A stretch of 64,000 bases of DNA. Origin: Rhodococcus rhodochrous. GTDB taxonomy: Bacteria > Actinomycetota > Actinomycetes > Mycobacteriales > Mycobacteriaceae. Under the pieces are notes generated by a model. The model did not search any database and was not told where the DNA came from. It worked only from the letters and a program-made list of their open reading frames with translations. The stretch is taken from the NCBI RefSeq assembly GCF_014854695.1, contig NZ_CP027557.1:5310891-5374890 (forward strand), given 5' to 3'. Below, in pieces: positions 10,187 to 18,046 of the stretch. Numbering within the stretch: position 1 is the first letter of the stretch; every line of letters begins with the position of its first letter. A program made the position numbers and the translations under genes.

Positions 10187-10432
10187 TCAGGACAGGATGC
10201 CGAAGATCGCGACCACGAAGATGATCACGATCACCGCGACGGCGAGCAGCGTGAGCCACCCGCTGATGGGGAACCGCTTCCTCGTGTCGGGTTCCGGGGC
10301 GGACAGCCCGGACGTCGTCCCCGAATCGGGGGGCGTCGATCCGGGCGCTACGCCACCGCCGGGTTCCAGATCCGGGGTACGTGCAGGGTCGGGATCCTGG
10401 TTTCCATGATGTTCGGGGTCCGACGTGGTCAC
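10187..10432 (-). CDS. small tail-anchored membrane protein (DUF6480-like)
   Basis: 81-aa protein starting at a GTG preceded by a strong AGGAGG. The N-terminal 55 residues are polar and Pro/Gly/Asp-rich ('DLEPGGGVAPGSTPPDSG'); one C-terminal TM helix follows ('WLTLLAVAVIVIIFVVAIFGIL'). 'LEPGGGV.PG.TPP' plus a C-terminal TM is the pattern of the actinobacterial DUF6480 family. Function unknown. It is convergent with the response regulator (35 bp gap). Confidence 0.7.
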   Translation of the reverse strand: MTTSDPEHHGNQDPDPARTPDLEPGGGVAPGSTPPDSGTTSGLSAPEPDTRKRFPISGWLTLLAVAVIVIIFVVAIFGILS

Positions 10433-10520
10433 CTGACCTCCTTCTGTGCGGCTGCGCTCCCGTGGAGCGGCCGCAGACGTGTGTCGCGGTGAATTCGGTT
10501 CTACGGCGACATACCTCTCC

Positions 10521-10552
10521 CCCGCACTCCGCAAACCCCGCACTCCGCAAAC
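10521..10552. repeat. perfect 16-bp tandem duplication upstream of adh
   Basis: CCCGCACTCCGCAAAC occurs twice back to back (10521-10536, 10537-10552) in the 244-bp divergent gap between the DUF6480-like gene and the alcohol dehydrogenase, about 37 bp upstream of a stress-sigma-like promoter. No role can be assigned. Confidence 0.85.
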
Positions 10553-10588
10553 CTGCCTTCTGCGGCAGGCGACCTCTTCCGGTCCGGC

Positions 10589-10613
10589 GTTTGCCCGCTC
10601 CGAGCGCGGGTAG
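10589..10613 (+). promoter_or_regulatory. SigB/SigF-type promoter for the alcohol dehydrogenase
   Basis: GTTT at 10589 and GGGTAG at 10608, separated by 15 nt, match the actinobacterial general-stress sigma consensus GTTT-N14-17-GGGTA. It lies 64 bp before the adh ATG, which has its own RBS (GAGGAG). Stress or stationary-phase expression is inferred. Confidence 0.55.
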
Positions 10614-10676
10614 GCATCGAGGGACACGTGCCGGGTACGACCCGACATTCCTGCACCCGAGGAGCCGAGGAGCGAC

Positions 10677-11858
10677 ATGAAGGCAGTGACATGGCAGGGG
10701 CGCCGCAACGTGAGCGTCGATACGGTGCCCGATCCGACGATCCAGGAGGCCGGTGACGCCGTCATCCGCGTCACCACCACCAACATCTGCGGCTCTGACC
10801 TGCACCTGTACGAGGTGTTGGGAGCCTTCATGACTCCTGGCGACATCCTCGGTCACGAACCGATGGGCATCGTCGAGGAGGTCGGCTCCGGCGTCACGAA
10901 ACTGAAGCCCGGCGACCGGGTGGTGATTCCCTTCCAGGTGTGTTGCGGCCAGTGCTTCATGTGTTCCCACGGCCTGCATTCGCAGTGCGAGACCACGCAG
11001 GTCCGTGAGGAGGGCACCGGTGCCGCGCTGTTCGGCTACTCGAAGCTCTACGGCAGCGTGCCCGGCGGGCAGGCCGAATACCTGCGCGTCCCCCATGCCG
11101 ACGCCACCCACATCAAGGTCCCGGAAGGGCCGGCCGACGACCGTTTCGTCTACCTCTCCGACGTGTTGCCCACCGCGTGGCAGGCCGTCGAATACGCGGA
11201 GATCCCCGACGGTGGGAGTGTCACGGTGCTCGGCCTCGGCCCCATCGGTGAGATGGCCGCGCGCATCGCGGCGCACAAGGGTGCCCGCGTGATCGGCGTG
11301 GACATGGTCCCCGAGCGACTGGCCCGCGCGGCCTCCCGCGGCATCGAGGTCGTCGATCTGCGCGAGGTCGACAACAACCCCGGCGACATGATCCGTGACA
11401 TGACGAACGGGCGCGGTACCGATTCGGTGATCGACGCCGTGGGTATGGAGGCGCACGGCTCACCCGTCGCGAAGCTCGCCCAGAGTGCCGCCGGTTTCCT
11501 GCCGTCGGCGATCGCCGAGCCGTTCATGGAGAAGGCCGGAGTGGACCGTCTCCACGCGCTGTACACCGCGATCGACGTCGTGCGGCGTGGTGGTGCGGTC
11601 TCGCTGAGCGGCGTGTACGGCGGGGCGGCGGATCCGATGCCGATGCTCACCCTGTTCGACAAGCAGATTCGTCTCCACATGGGTCAAGCCAACGTGTTGA
11701 ACTGGGTCCCGGAGATCCTGCCGCTCCTGACCGACGAGGATCCGCTGGGGGTCGACGACTTCGCGACCCACCGCCTCCCGCTCGACGACGCACCGCACGC
11801 GTACGAGATCTTCCAGAAGAAGCAGGACGGCGCCATCAAGATCTGTCTGAAACCGTAG
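10677..11858 (+). CDS. zinc-dependent alcohol dehydrogenase (formaldehyde-dehydrogenase-like MDR)
   Basis: 393-aa medium-chain dehydrogenase. Catalytic-zinc Cys in 'TNICGSDLHLYE', 'GHEPMGIVEEVG', a structural-zinc-like cluster 'VCCGQCFMCSHGLHSQC', and Rossmann 'VLGLGPIGEMAARIAA'. The 'CGSDLH' form and length match the glutathione-independent formaldehyde dehydrogenase-like family. It is monocistronic, with a stress-type promoter upstream and a strong hairpin terminator downstream. The substrate is unproven. Confidence 0.86.
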   Translation: MKAVTWQGRRNVSVDTVPDPTIQEAGDAVIRVTTTNICGSDLHLYEVLGAFMTPGDILGHEPMGIVEEVGSGVTKLKPGDRVVIPFQVCCGQCFMCSHGLHSQCETTQVREEGTGAALFGYSKLYGSVPGGQAEYLRVPHADATHIKVPEGPADDRFVYLSDVLPTAWQAVEYAEIPDGGSVTVLGLGPIGEMAARIAAHKGARVIGVDMVPERLARAASRGIEVVDLREVDNNPGDMIRDMTNGRGTDSVIDAVGMEAHGSPVAKLAQSAAGFLPSAIAEPFMEKAGVDRLHALYTAIDVVRRGGAVSLSGVYGGAADPMPMLTLFDKQIRLHMGQANVLNWVPEILPLLTDEDPLGVDDFATHRLPLDDAPHAYEIFQKKQDGAIKICLKP

Positions 11859-11868
11859 TGGACGCAGC

Positions 11869-11904
11869 CGAACCGGGCCCGGGAATCACCCCGGACCCGG
11901 TTCG
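11869..11904. terminator. bidirectional hairpin terminator between adh and hsp20
   Basis: Nested inverted repeat: CGAACCGGG (11869-11877) pairs with CCCGGTTCG (11896-11904), and CCGGG/CCCGG pair inside. It lies in the 56-bp gap between the convergent adh and hsp20 genes. There is no U tract, which is usual for this GC-rich group. Confidence 0.75.
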
Positions 11905-11914
11905 TCGTAGCGGT

Positions 11915-12340
11915 TCACTTCTCGATCGCGGCCTGTCCGTTGCTTTCCGCGTCGATCACGGAGATCTTGCGGGGCTTCGCCTTCTCTGCGACCGGAATCG
12001 TCAGGCGCAGAACACCACCGCGATACTGTGCTTCGATCCGATCGGTGTCGAGAGTGTCACCGAGGAACAGCCGACGAGTGAAGACGCCTCGCGGCCTCTC
12101 GGTGGAGACGAATTCCTTGTCCCGGTCGACTTCCGGACGTTCCGCGCGCACAGTGAGCACGTTGCGTTCGACATCGAGGTCGATCGAGTCGGCGTCGACG
12201 CCCGGAAGGTCGAACTCGGCGACGAAACGGTCGCCTTCTCGCCATGCATCGAGCGGCATCACCGCGGGCCGTGCCATGGTGCCGAGCACCTGCTGCGTGA
12301 AGCGATCGATATCGCGGAAGGGGTCGGTGCGCATCAACAT
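11915..12340 (-). CDS. Hsp20/alpha-crystallin small heat-shock protein
   Basis: 141-aa protein with the alpha-crystallin domain from about residue 35 ('[39 protein letters not shown]') to '[36 protein letters not shown]'; the 'GVLRLTIP' strand is diagnostic. The ATG at 12340 has a GGAGG ribosome-binding site. ATP-independent holdase chaperone. It is divergent from a MerR-family gene over a shared palindrome, suggesting control by that regulator. Confidence 0.9.
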   Translation of the reverse strand: MLMRTDPFRDIDRFTQQVLGTMARPAVMPLDAWREGDRFVAEFDLPGVDADSIDLDVERNVLTVRAERPEVDRDKEFVSTERPRGVFTRRLFLGDTLDTDRIEAQYRGGVLRLTIPVAEKAKPRKISVIDAESNGQAAIEK

Positions 12341-12395
12341 CGGTCTGTCACCTCCGACTGTCCGGCCGTTCGTGACGGCCACACTCTGTTTGATT

Positions 12396-12417
12396 ATCTG
12401 TGTCTGTAGACACAGAT
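12396..12417. promoter_or_regulatory. palindromic operator between hsp20 and merR
   Basis: 9-bp perfect arms ATCTGTGTC (12396-12404) and GACACAGAT (12409-12417) around TGTA, inside the AT-rich divergent promoter. The site differs from the classical HspR HAIR box, so it is probably specific to the neighbouring MerR-type protein. Confidence 0.65.
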
Positions 12418-12499
12418 TTATTATGGCCCTGTGATAAGGTTCGGTCAAGACCGCGGGTGACCGCGGCGCGACCCGAGAACACCGACTCCGGAGGAAACG

Positions 12500-12829
12500 A
12501 TGACGCCAGATCCGTTACGCGCCCGGCGCGGGGTCTACGGCATCTCGGTGGCCGCCGAACTGTCAGGACTCGACCCGCAGACCCTGCGCCTGTACGAACG
12601 CCGAGGGCTGCTGAACCCCGAACGCACGGCAGGCGGAACGCGCCGCTACAGCGACAACGATCTCGAGATCGTCCAACGGATCGTCGAACTGGTGGGCTCC
12701 GGAATCAATATCGCCGGAATCGCCCGGATCCTCGAACTCGAGGCGAACAACGCGGCCCTCAGGGAGGACAACGACCGTCTGCGCTCCACTCTGGACAGCA
12801 GACCCCCTCCCCCGCCGCATACTTCCTAG
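12500..12829 (+). CDS. MerR-family (HspR-like) transcriptional regulator
   Basis: 109-aa protein with a MerR winged HTH at residues 12-80 ('[28 protein letters not shown]', '[20 protein letters not shown]') and a short C-terminal coiled coil ('[19 protein letters not shown]') ending in a Pro/His tail. No metal-binding Cys residues are seen. RBS GGAGG. Divergent from hsp20 and therefore probably its regulator, in the manner of HspR. Confidence 0.82.
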   Translation: MTPDPLRARRGVYGISVAAELSGLDPQTLRLYERRGLLNPERTAGGTRRYSDNDLEIVQRIVELVGSGINIAGIARILELEANNAALREDNDRLRSTLDSRPPPPPHTS

Positions 12830-12865
12830 ACCTCCTCTACCTGCGCAAACAGCAGAAAGACCGGG

Positions 12866-12883
12866 CCGGTTCAGGAGAACCGG
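12866..12883. terminator. inverted repeat after merR
   Basis: CCGGTTC (12866-12872) and GAACCGG (12877-12883) form a perfect 7-bp stem with loop AGGA, 37 bp past the merR stop. It is probably a factor-independent-like terminator, but it could equally be an operator for the small genes that follow. Confidence 0.45.
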
Positions 12884-12964
12884 GCTAAGATTCAAGAACG
12901 CCTCAGAGGTGCGTAGGAGTGCGTCCGCCAAGTGACGCACCGATAGCAATAAGGGGTGACCTCA

Positions 12965-13120
12965 GTGCGCAATGCACAGCACGATTCACCGAATATCGGA
13001 CAGGGACAGCAGGACACGGTATTCCGGCCTAATCACATCGCAGACGACACGATCCGCTGGCCCGATCCGAGCCCGTTGGACGGATGGTGGGCCCGCGTCA
13101 TGGGCAAGTCGGTTCCCTGA
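12965..13120 (+). CDS. small protein of 51 aa, function unknown
   Basis: Short reading frame from a GTG with an upstream AAGGGG ribosome-binding site at the right distance. Codon use is GC3-biased and the composition is not Arg-rich, unlike shadow frames here. The protein is polar, with 'RWPDPSPLDGWWARVMGK' at the C-terminus (two adjacent Trp). No domain recognised. A zinc-ribbon small gene follows after 84 bp, possibly on the same transcript. Confidence 0.55.
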   Translation: MRNAQHDSPNIGQGQQDTVFRPNHIADDTIRWPDPSPLDGWWARVMGKSVP

Positions 13121-13204
13121 GAGGAACCGGCACGATCCGACCATTCCACGACATCGATTCGCGGATACCGAGTTATTGACCGAGTTATTGATATCGAGGT
13201 GGAC

Positions 13205-13417
13205 ATGATGCCGCACCGCGACCCGCTCTCCGGTGGCCGGTGGGTCTTCCGTTGCGACCATTGCGATCACTGCTACCGCACTGCCGCACAGAGCAAGCTG
13301 CAGGCAGAGCTCTATGCCCAGATGAACGGCTGGGCCACCCATCCGACGACGTTGTGCCCCGGATGCGCAACACTGTTCACCGGCGAGTTCGCGCCGCTCG
13401 CGCACGCCGACGGTTGA
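13205..13417 (+). CDS. small zinc-ribbon-like protein (70 aa)
   Basis: Two Cys pairs are evident: 'FRCDHCDHC' near residue 18 and 'LCPGCATLF' near residue 52, giving a likely four-Cys zinc site. The start is taken as the ATG at 13205 behind GAGG; the ATG at 13208 and GTG at 13199 are alternatives. Length and composition suggest a small nucleic-acid-binding or adaptor protein, but no family is recognised. Confidence 0.62.
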   Translation: MMPHRDPLSGGRWVFRCDHCDHCYRTAAQSKLQAELYAQMNGWATHPTTLCPGCATLFTGEFAPLAHADG

Positions 13418-13473
13418 GCCGATAGTTGTCGCAGTCGCCGGTCGGGAGGCGGGTGAGCATCTAGGCTCGCTTC

Positions 13474-14367
13474 ATGACCGGCGACGCGACGCGTATCGAT
13501 TCACCCGAGAAACTCTCGGCTGCTCTCGAGACCACGGGATATCTCGCCGACGACGGACTGGCGACCGTCGTCTTCCTTGCGATGCGTATGGGCCGGCCGC
13601 TCTTCTGCGAAGGCGAACCCGGAACCGGGAAGACTTCGCTCGCAGCGGCTCTCGCTCAGGCCCTGGATCTGCCGATGGTCCGGTTGCAGTGCCACGAGGG
13701 CATCGACGCCTCGCAAGCCCTCTACGACTGGGATTTTCCCCGGCAGTTGCTCCATCTGCGCTCGCTCGAAGCAGCGAGCGACGGTGTGCTCGATGCGGAT
13801 ACCGCCGAGCGTTCCCTCTACACGGAGCGTTACCTCCTCGTCCGCCCGTTGCTGCAGGCGCTCACCGACTCGCCGTGCGTGCTGCTCGTCGACGAGATAG
13901 ACCGCGCCGACGACGAGTTCGAGGCCTTCCTGCTCCAGCTGCTCGACGAGAACGCGGTGACGATCCCCGAACTGGGCGAGATCCGCGCGGAGGTCCCACC
14001 GCTGGTGGTGCTCACCTCCAACCGGACCCGCGAGGTGCACGACGCGCTCAAGCGCCGCTGTCTGTACCACTGGGTGGAGCATCCCGATCTCGAACGCGAA
14101 GTCGCGATCCTGCAGCGGCGGTTGCCCGGTCTGGGGCACCCGCTCGCCGAGCAGATCGCCCACGCGGTGCGCTCGCTCCGCGAACAGGACCTCCTGAAGC
14201 CACCGGGGATCGCCGAATCCCTCGACTGGGCGCGCGCACTGATCGCCCTCGACCGCGACGTCCTCGACGCGGCGACCGCTGCGGCGACACTCGGTGCCGT
14301 ACTGAAGTACCGCGAGGACATCGACCGGGTCACCCGCGCCGGACTCGACCTCTCGAGCGCCGGATGA
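13474..14367 (+). CDS. coxD: MoxR-type AAA+ ATPase (CoxD-like)
   Basis: 297-aa MoxR-family ATPase with Walker A 'CEGEPGTGKTSLAAALA', Walker B 'VLLVDEIDRADDEFEAFLLQLLDE' and sensor 1 'VVLTSNRTREVHDALKRRCLYHW'. In cox clusters CoxD acts with the VWA protein CoxE to mature the Mo/Cu active site. It is the first gene of the cluster and overlaps coxE by 4 bp. Confidence 0.87.
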   Translation: MTGDATRIDSPEKLSAALETTGYLADDGLATVVFLAMRMGRPLFCEGEPGTGKTSLAAALAQALDLPMVRLQCHEGIDASQALYDWDFPRQLLHLRSLEAASDGVLDADTAERSLYTERYLLVRPLLQALTDSPCVLLVDEIDRADDEFEAFLLQLLDENAVTIPELGEIRAEVPPLVVLTSNRTREVHDALKRRCLYHWVEHPDLEREVAILQRRLPGLGHPLAEQIAHAVRSLREQDLLKPPGIAESLDWARALIALDRDVLDAATAAATLGAVLKYREDIDRVTRAGLDLSSAG

Positions 14368-15476
14368 CGACCGCCCCCGGTCCGGTCGTCGGGCTGGCCG
14401 GCTTCTGCCGCGCCCTCGCTGCCGCCGGTCTGCCCGTCGCCCTCGATGCCACCGCTACCTATCTCGACGCCCTCGCACACGTCGACGTCGGGGATCCCGT
14501 CCAGGTCTACTGGGCGGGCCGCGCGACGCTGTGCCGCACCCCGGACGACACGGCCCGCTACGACGCGACCTTCGTCCACTGGTTCGGCGACACCGTCCCC
14601 ACCGGCTCGCGCACCCACGGGCAACGCACCCGCACCGCACGGATCGCGGCGCTGTCCCGCGGCGAGGGCGCCGACGGCGACTCCGGCGACGACGCGCCAC
14701 GACTGCAGGTCGCGGCGGACGACACCGACGTCCTCCGGCACCGCGACGTGGCCGAACTGACGACCGCGGAACGCGCCCACCTCGCCGAACTGCTCGCGCG
14801 GCTTGAGCCCCGTCCGCCGACGCGTCGGGGATTGCGGTCGAAGCCCTCCCGCCGCGGACCGGTGGACCCGCGGCACACCCTGCGCGACATGCTGGCGAGC
14901 GGAGGCGAACCCGTCCGACCACGGCATCGTGCACGGGCGACGAGACCGCGCCGGGTGGTGTTGCTGATCGACGTGTCCGGCTCGATGACTCCCTACGCCG
15001 ACGCGCTCCTGCGGTTCGCGCACGTCGTCACGCGTGCCGCACCGTCGTCCACCGAGGTGTTCTCCCTCGGCACGCGGCTGACCCGCCTGTCGCGGGCGCT
15101 GCGTGCCCGCGACCCGCAGATCGCGCTCGCCGGGGCCTCGCGTGCGGTTCCCGACTGGGCGGGTGGGACACGTCTCGGCGACACGCTCGGTGCGTTCCTG
15201 GACCGTTGGGGGCGAAGGGGTTTCGCGCGCGGCGCGGTGGTCGTGATCTTCTCCGACGGCTGGGAGCGCGGCGACGCCTCGCTACTCGGGGAACGCATGG
15301 CGCAGCTGCATCGCCTCGCGCACCGCGTGCTGTGGGTGAACCCGCACGCCGGCAGCGCCGGATACGAACCGATCCAGTCGGGTATCTCCGCGGCCCTGCC
15401 GCACATCGATCGTCTGCTCGCGGGACACAGCCTCGCGACACTGGAAGAACTTCTCGAGGAGGTTCGGCGTGCGTGA
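14364..15476 (+). CDS. coxE: VWA-domain protein (CoxE-like)
   Basis: 370 aa. The C-terminal half is a von Willebrand A domain with an intact MIDAS: 'VVLLIDVSGSMTPYADALLRF' (DxSxS), a Thr in 'GGTRLGDTL' and Asp in 'VVIFSDGWERGD'. The N-terminal half is helical and charged. The start ATG overlaps the coxD stop; the downstream xdhC start overlaps its end by 8 bp. It is the partner of the MoxR-type ATPase in cofactor maturation. Confidence 0.87.
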   Translation: MTTAPGPVVGLAGFCRALAAAGLPVALDATATYLDALAHVDVGDPVQVYWAGRATLCRTPDDTARYDATFVHWFGDTVPTGSRTHGQRTRTARIAALSRGEGADGDSGDDAPRLQVAADDTDVLRHRDVAELTTAERAHLAELLARLEPRPPTRRGLRSKPSRRGPVDPRHTLRDMLASGGEPVRPRHRARATRPRRVVLLIDVSGSMTPYADALLRFAHVVTRAAPSSTEVFSLGTRLTRLSRALRARDPQIALAGASRAVPDWAGGTRLGDTLGAFLDRWGRRGFARGAVVVIFSDGWERGDASLLGERMAQLHRLAHRVLWVNPHAGSAGYEPIQSGISAALPHIDRLLAGHSLATLEELLEEVRRA

Positions 15477-16611
15477 AATTCTGGACGAGCTCGACCGGCG
15501 GTACCGGGACGGAGAGGCCGTCGCGGTGGGCACCGTGGTCTCGACCTTCCGTTCGGCGCCCCGGGGACCGGGTGCATCGATGCTGGTCGCGCAGGACGGC
15601 ACCGTCACCGGCAGCGTCTCGGGTGGGTGCGTCGAAGGCGACGTCTACGAACTCGGCCGGTCCGTCATCGACAGCGGGCTGCCGGTGCTGCAGCGCTACG
15701 GGGTCTCCGACGACGACGCCTTCTCCGTCGGCCTGACCTGCGGCGGCATCATCGACGTCTTCGTCGAACGGATCGACGCCGCGTCCTTCCCCGCCTTCAC
15801 CGACCTGCTCGGCTCCGTCCGCGCGGGCGAACCCGTCGCGCTCGCGACCGTCACCGCCCATCCCGACCCGGCGGTACGGGGACGACGGATGGTCGTGTGG
15901 CGCGACCGCGCCGACGGCCGGCTCGCCTCGTCCCGCATGCACGACGCCGTCGTCGACGACGCGCGCGGCCTGCTCGAGGTGGGACGCTCGGGCACCCTCC
16001 ACTACGGCACCGACGGTGAGCGTCGCGGCGAGGGGATGTCGGTGTTCGTCAACGTCTTCCAGCCCCCACCGCGGCTGATCGTGTTCGGGGCGATCGACTT
16101 CGCGTCGGCGATGGCCCGGCTCGGCTCGTTCCTGGGTTACACGGTGACCGTGTGCGACGCGCGTGGAGTGTTCGCCACCGAGGCCCGCTTCCCCGGCGCC
16201 CACGAGGTGATCGTCGACTGGCCGCACCGCTATCTCGCCGCCGAGGCCGAGGCCGGACGCGTGGACGCCCGCACAGTCATCACGGTGCTCACCCACGACC
16301 CGAAGTTCGACGTACCGCTCCTCGAGGTCGCGCTACGGCTCGACGTGGCCTACGTGGGAGCGATGGGGTCGCGCCGCACGCACGACGACCGGATGGAGCG
16401 TCTGCGGGAGACGGGACTGACCGAGGAGGAACTGGCACGCCTGTCGTCGCCGATCGGCCTGGACCTCGGGGCCCGCACCCCGGAGGAGACGGCGGTGTCG
16501 ATCGCCGCCGAGATCATCGCGCTGCGCTGGGGTGGAGGCGGCGGCCGCCTCGCGGAGACACGCGGACCGATCCATGCCCACGAGGAGCACATCGGCGCTC
16601 AGAAGTACTGA
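15469..16611 (+). CDS. XdhC/CoxF molybdenum-cofactor maturation protein
   Basis: 380-aa XdhC/CoxI-family protein. The N-terminal domain has 'VGTVVSTFRSAPRGPGASMLV' and 'SVSGGCVEGDVYE' with the conserved Cys and 'GLTCGGIIDVFVE'. The C-terminal Rossmann domain has 'RLIVFGAIDFASAMARLG' and 'YVGAMGSRRTHDDRMERL'. It binds and sulfurates Mo cofactor for insertion into the large subunit. GTG start inside the coxE 3' end. Its 3' end overlaps the opposing SDR gene by 13 bp. Confidence 0.9.
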   Translation: MREILDELDRRYRDGEAVAVGTVVSTFRSAPRGPGASMLVAQDGTVTGSVSGGCVEGDVYELGRSVIDSGLPVLQRYGVSDDDAFSVGLTCGGIIDVFVERIDAASFPAFTDLLGSVRAGEPVALATVTAHPDPAVRGRRMVVWRDRADGRLASSRMHDAVVDDARGLLEVGRSGTLHYGTDGERRGEGMSVFVNVFQPPPRLIVFGAIDFASAMARLGSFLGYTVTVCDARGVFATEARFPGAHEVIVDWPHRYLAAEAEAGRVDARTVITVLTHDPKFDVPLLEVALRLDVAYVGAMGSRRTHDDRMERLRETGLTEEELARLSSPIGLDLGARTPEETAVSIAAEIIALRWGGGGGRLAETRGPIHAHEEHIGAQKY

Positions 16612-17414
16612 GCACCACCGTCGATCGCGAAGCTCTGGGCGGTGACGAAGGCGGACTCGTCGGACGCGAGGAAGGCGACCATGTTCGCGATCTCGTCCGC
16701 CTCGGCCATGTACTTGTTCAGGAAGGGCATGGTCATGCCGCCGAGCCGGGGGTTGCTCTCGGCCGTCTGCGCGATGCGTTCGCGCATCGAACCCGATCCC
16801 ATGGGCGTGTTCACCGCGCCCGGATGGATGCTGTTGACCCGGATGTCGTGCTGTCCGAGTTCGGCGGCGAAGGCCCGCGCCATCCCGACGAGGGCGTGCT
16901 TGCTGGTCGTGTAATGCACCATGAACGGCTGCAGCTTCACGCCGGCGAGCGAGCTGGTCACGACGATCGAACCGCCGCCGCGGGCAATGAGGTGTGGGGC
17001 GGCCGCGGTGATCGTGTTCCACACCCCGGTGACGTTGATGTCGAGGGTGTCGCGGAAGCTCTCGGGGGTGATCTCGTCCCACGTCTGCGGGATGCAGATC
17101 CCCGCGTTGGCGACCACGACGTCGAGACCGCCGAACTGCGCGACACCCTCTTCGAGCACCGCCTTCGTACCGTCGAGATCGCGGACGTCGCACTGCACCA
17201 GATGCGCCTTCGCGCCCTCCGCCTCGACCAGCCGGCGCGTCTCGTCGAGGTCATCGACCGTGGGGGAATCGTAGGGAACACCCGGCAGCGGACCGGCGAG
17301 ATCGATACCGACGATCTGCGCGCCCTCCTGCGCGAGCCGGACCGCGTGGGCGCGGCCCTGACCACGCGCGACTCCGGTGATGAAGGCGACCTTGTCCTCG
17401 AGGCGACGGGTCAT
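16599..17414 (-). CDS. mycofactocin-type SDR oxidoreductase
   Basis: 271-aa classical SDR: 'KVAFITGVARGQGRAHAVRLAQEGA' (the GxxxGxG form with RGQGR), catalytic Ser/Tyr/Lys in 'VVTSSLAG' and 'YTTSKHALVG'. Between beta2 and alpha3 is an insertion ('PLPGVPYDSPTVDDLDETRR') characteristic of mycofactocin-coupled SDRs, whose NAD is not exchanged with solvent. It lies on the opposite strand inside the cox cluster, with its 5' end facing coxS over a 143-bp shared promoter. It could act on an alcohol or aldehyde linked to the hydroxylase substrate (inference). Confidence 0.82.
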   Translation of the reverse strand: MTRRLEDKVAFITGVARGQGRAHAVRLAQEGAQIVGIDLAGPLPGVPYDSPTVDDLDETRRLVEAEGAKAHLVQCDVRDLDGTKAVLEEGVAQFGGLDVVVANAGICIPQTWDEITPESFRDTLDINVTGVWNTITAAAPHLIARGGGSIVVTSSLAGVKLQPFMVHYTTSKHALVGMARAFAAELGQHDIRVNSIHPGAVNTPMGSGSMRERIAQTAESNPRLGGMTMPFLNKYMAEADEIANMVAFLASDESAFVTAQSFAIDGGAQYF

Positions 17415-17513
17415 GCGGTTCCTCTCGTGGCGGCTTCCGCCTCCGATCGACGCGAGCACGAAGGCGATTTCGGCGATTCGGGTCCTTTCTACGCGCGATA
17501 TGCAGCAGAGTGT

Positions 17514-17531
17514 CAGTGATCTGTATCACTG
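17514..17531. promoter_or_regulatory. palindrome in the coxS/SDR divergent promoter
   Basis: Perfect 7-bp arms CAGTGAT (17514-17520) and ATCACTG (17525-17531) around CTGT, 26 bp upstream of the coxS start. Likely the operator of a local regulator; the LysR protein at the end of the cluster is one candidate. Confidence 0.6.
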
Positions 17532-17557
17532 CGCTACGCGAGGTACTTGGAGGACCG

Positions 17558-18046
17558 ATGCGCATCACTGTCACCGTAGACGGAACGCAGTACACGGACG
17601 ACGTGGAACCGCGACTGCTTCTCGTCCACTACCTCAGAGATCGACTCGGGAAGGTGGGCACGGTGGTCGGCTGCGACACGAGCAACTGCGGCGCCTGCAC
17701 CGTGTTGCTCGACGACCACAGCGTCAAGTCGTGCTCGATGCTCGCGGTACAGGCCGACGGACACGCGGTCACCACCGTCGAAGGGCTCTCCACGAACGGC
17801 AGCCTGCATCCGGTCCAGGAGGCGTTCCGCGAGAAGCACGCCCTGCAGTGCGGCTTCTGTACGCCCGGGATGATCATGGCGACCATCGACCTGCTCTCCG
17901 AGAACTCCGATCCGAGCGACGAGGACGTCCGGCACGGCCTCGAAGGAAATCTGTGCCGCTGCACCGGATACCAGAACATCGTGGCCGCTGCGCGTGACGC
18001 CGCCCAGCGACTGCGCGAGAACCCGGCCGCCACGCAGGAGGTATGA
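17558..18046 (+). CDS. coxS: molybdenum hydroxylase small subunit, 2x[2Fe-2S] (CoxS)
   Basis: 162 aa. Plant-type [2Fe-2S] ligands in 'GCDTSNCGACTVLLD' and the C-terminal helical [2Fe-2S] domain with 'CGFCTPGM' and 'GNLCRCTGYQNI'. The ATG at 17558 follows GGAGG. It carries electrons from the Mo site (CoxL) to FAD (CoxM). Stop overlaps the coxL start. Confidence 0.93.
   Translation: MRITVTVDGTQYTDDVEPRLLLVHYLRDRLGKVGTVVGCDTSNCGACTVLLDDHSVKSCSMLAVQADGHAVTTVEGLSTNGSLHPVQEAFREKHALQCGFCTPGMIMATIDLLSENSDPSDEDVRHGLEGNLCRCTGYQNIVAAARDAAQRLRENPAATQEV

Noticed and set aside
12972-13208. 78-codon frame overlapping the 51-aa small gene
   Set aside because: Arg/Ser/Thr-rich composition and no ribosome-binding site; the frame starting at 12965 has both RBS and coding bias.
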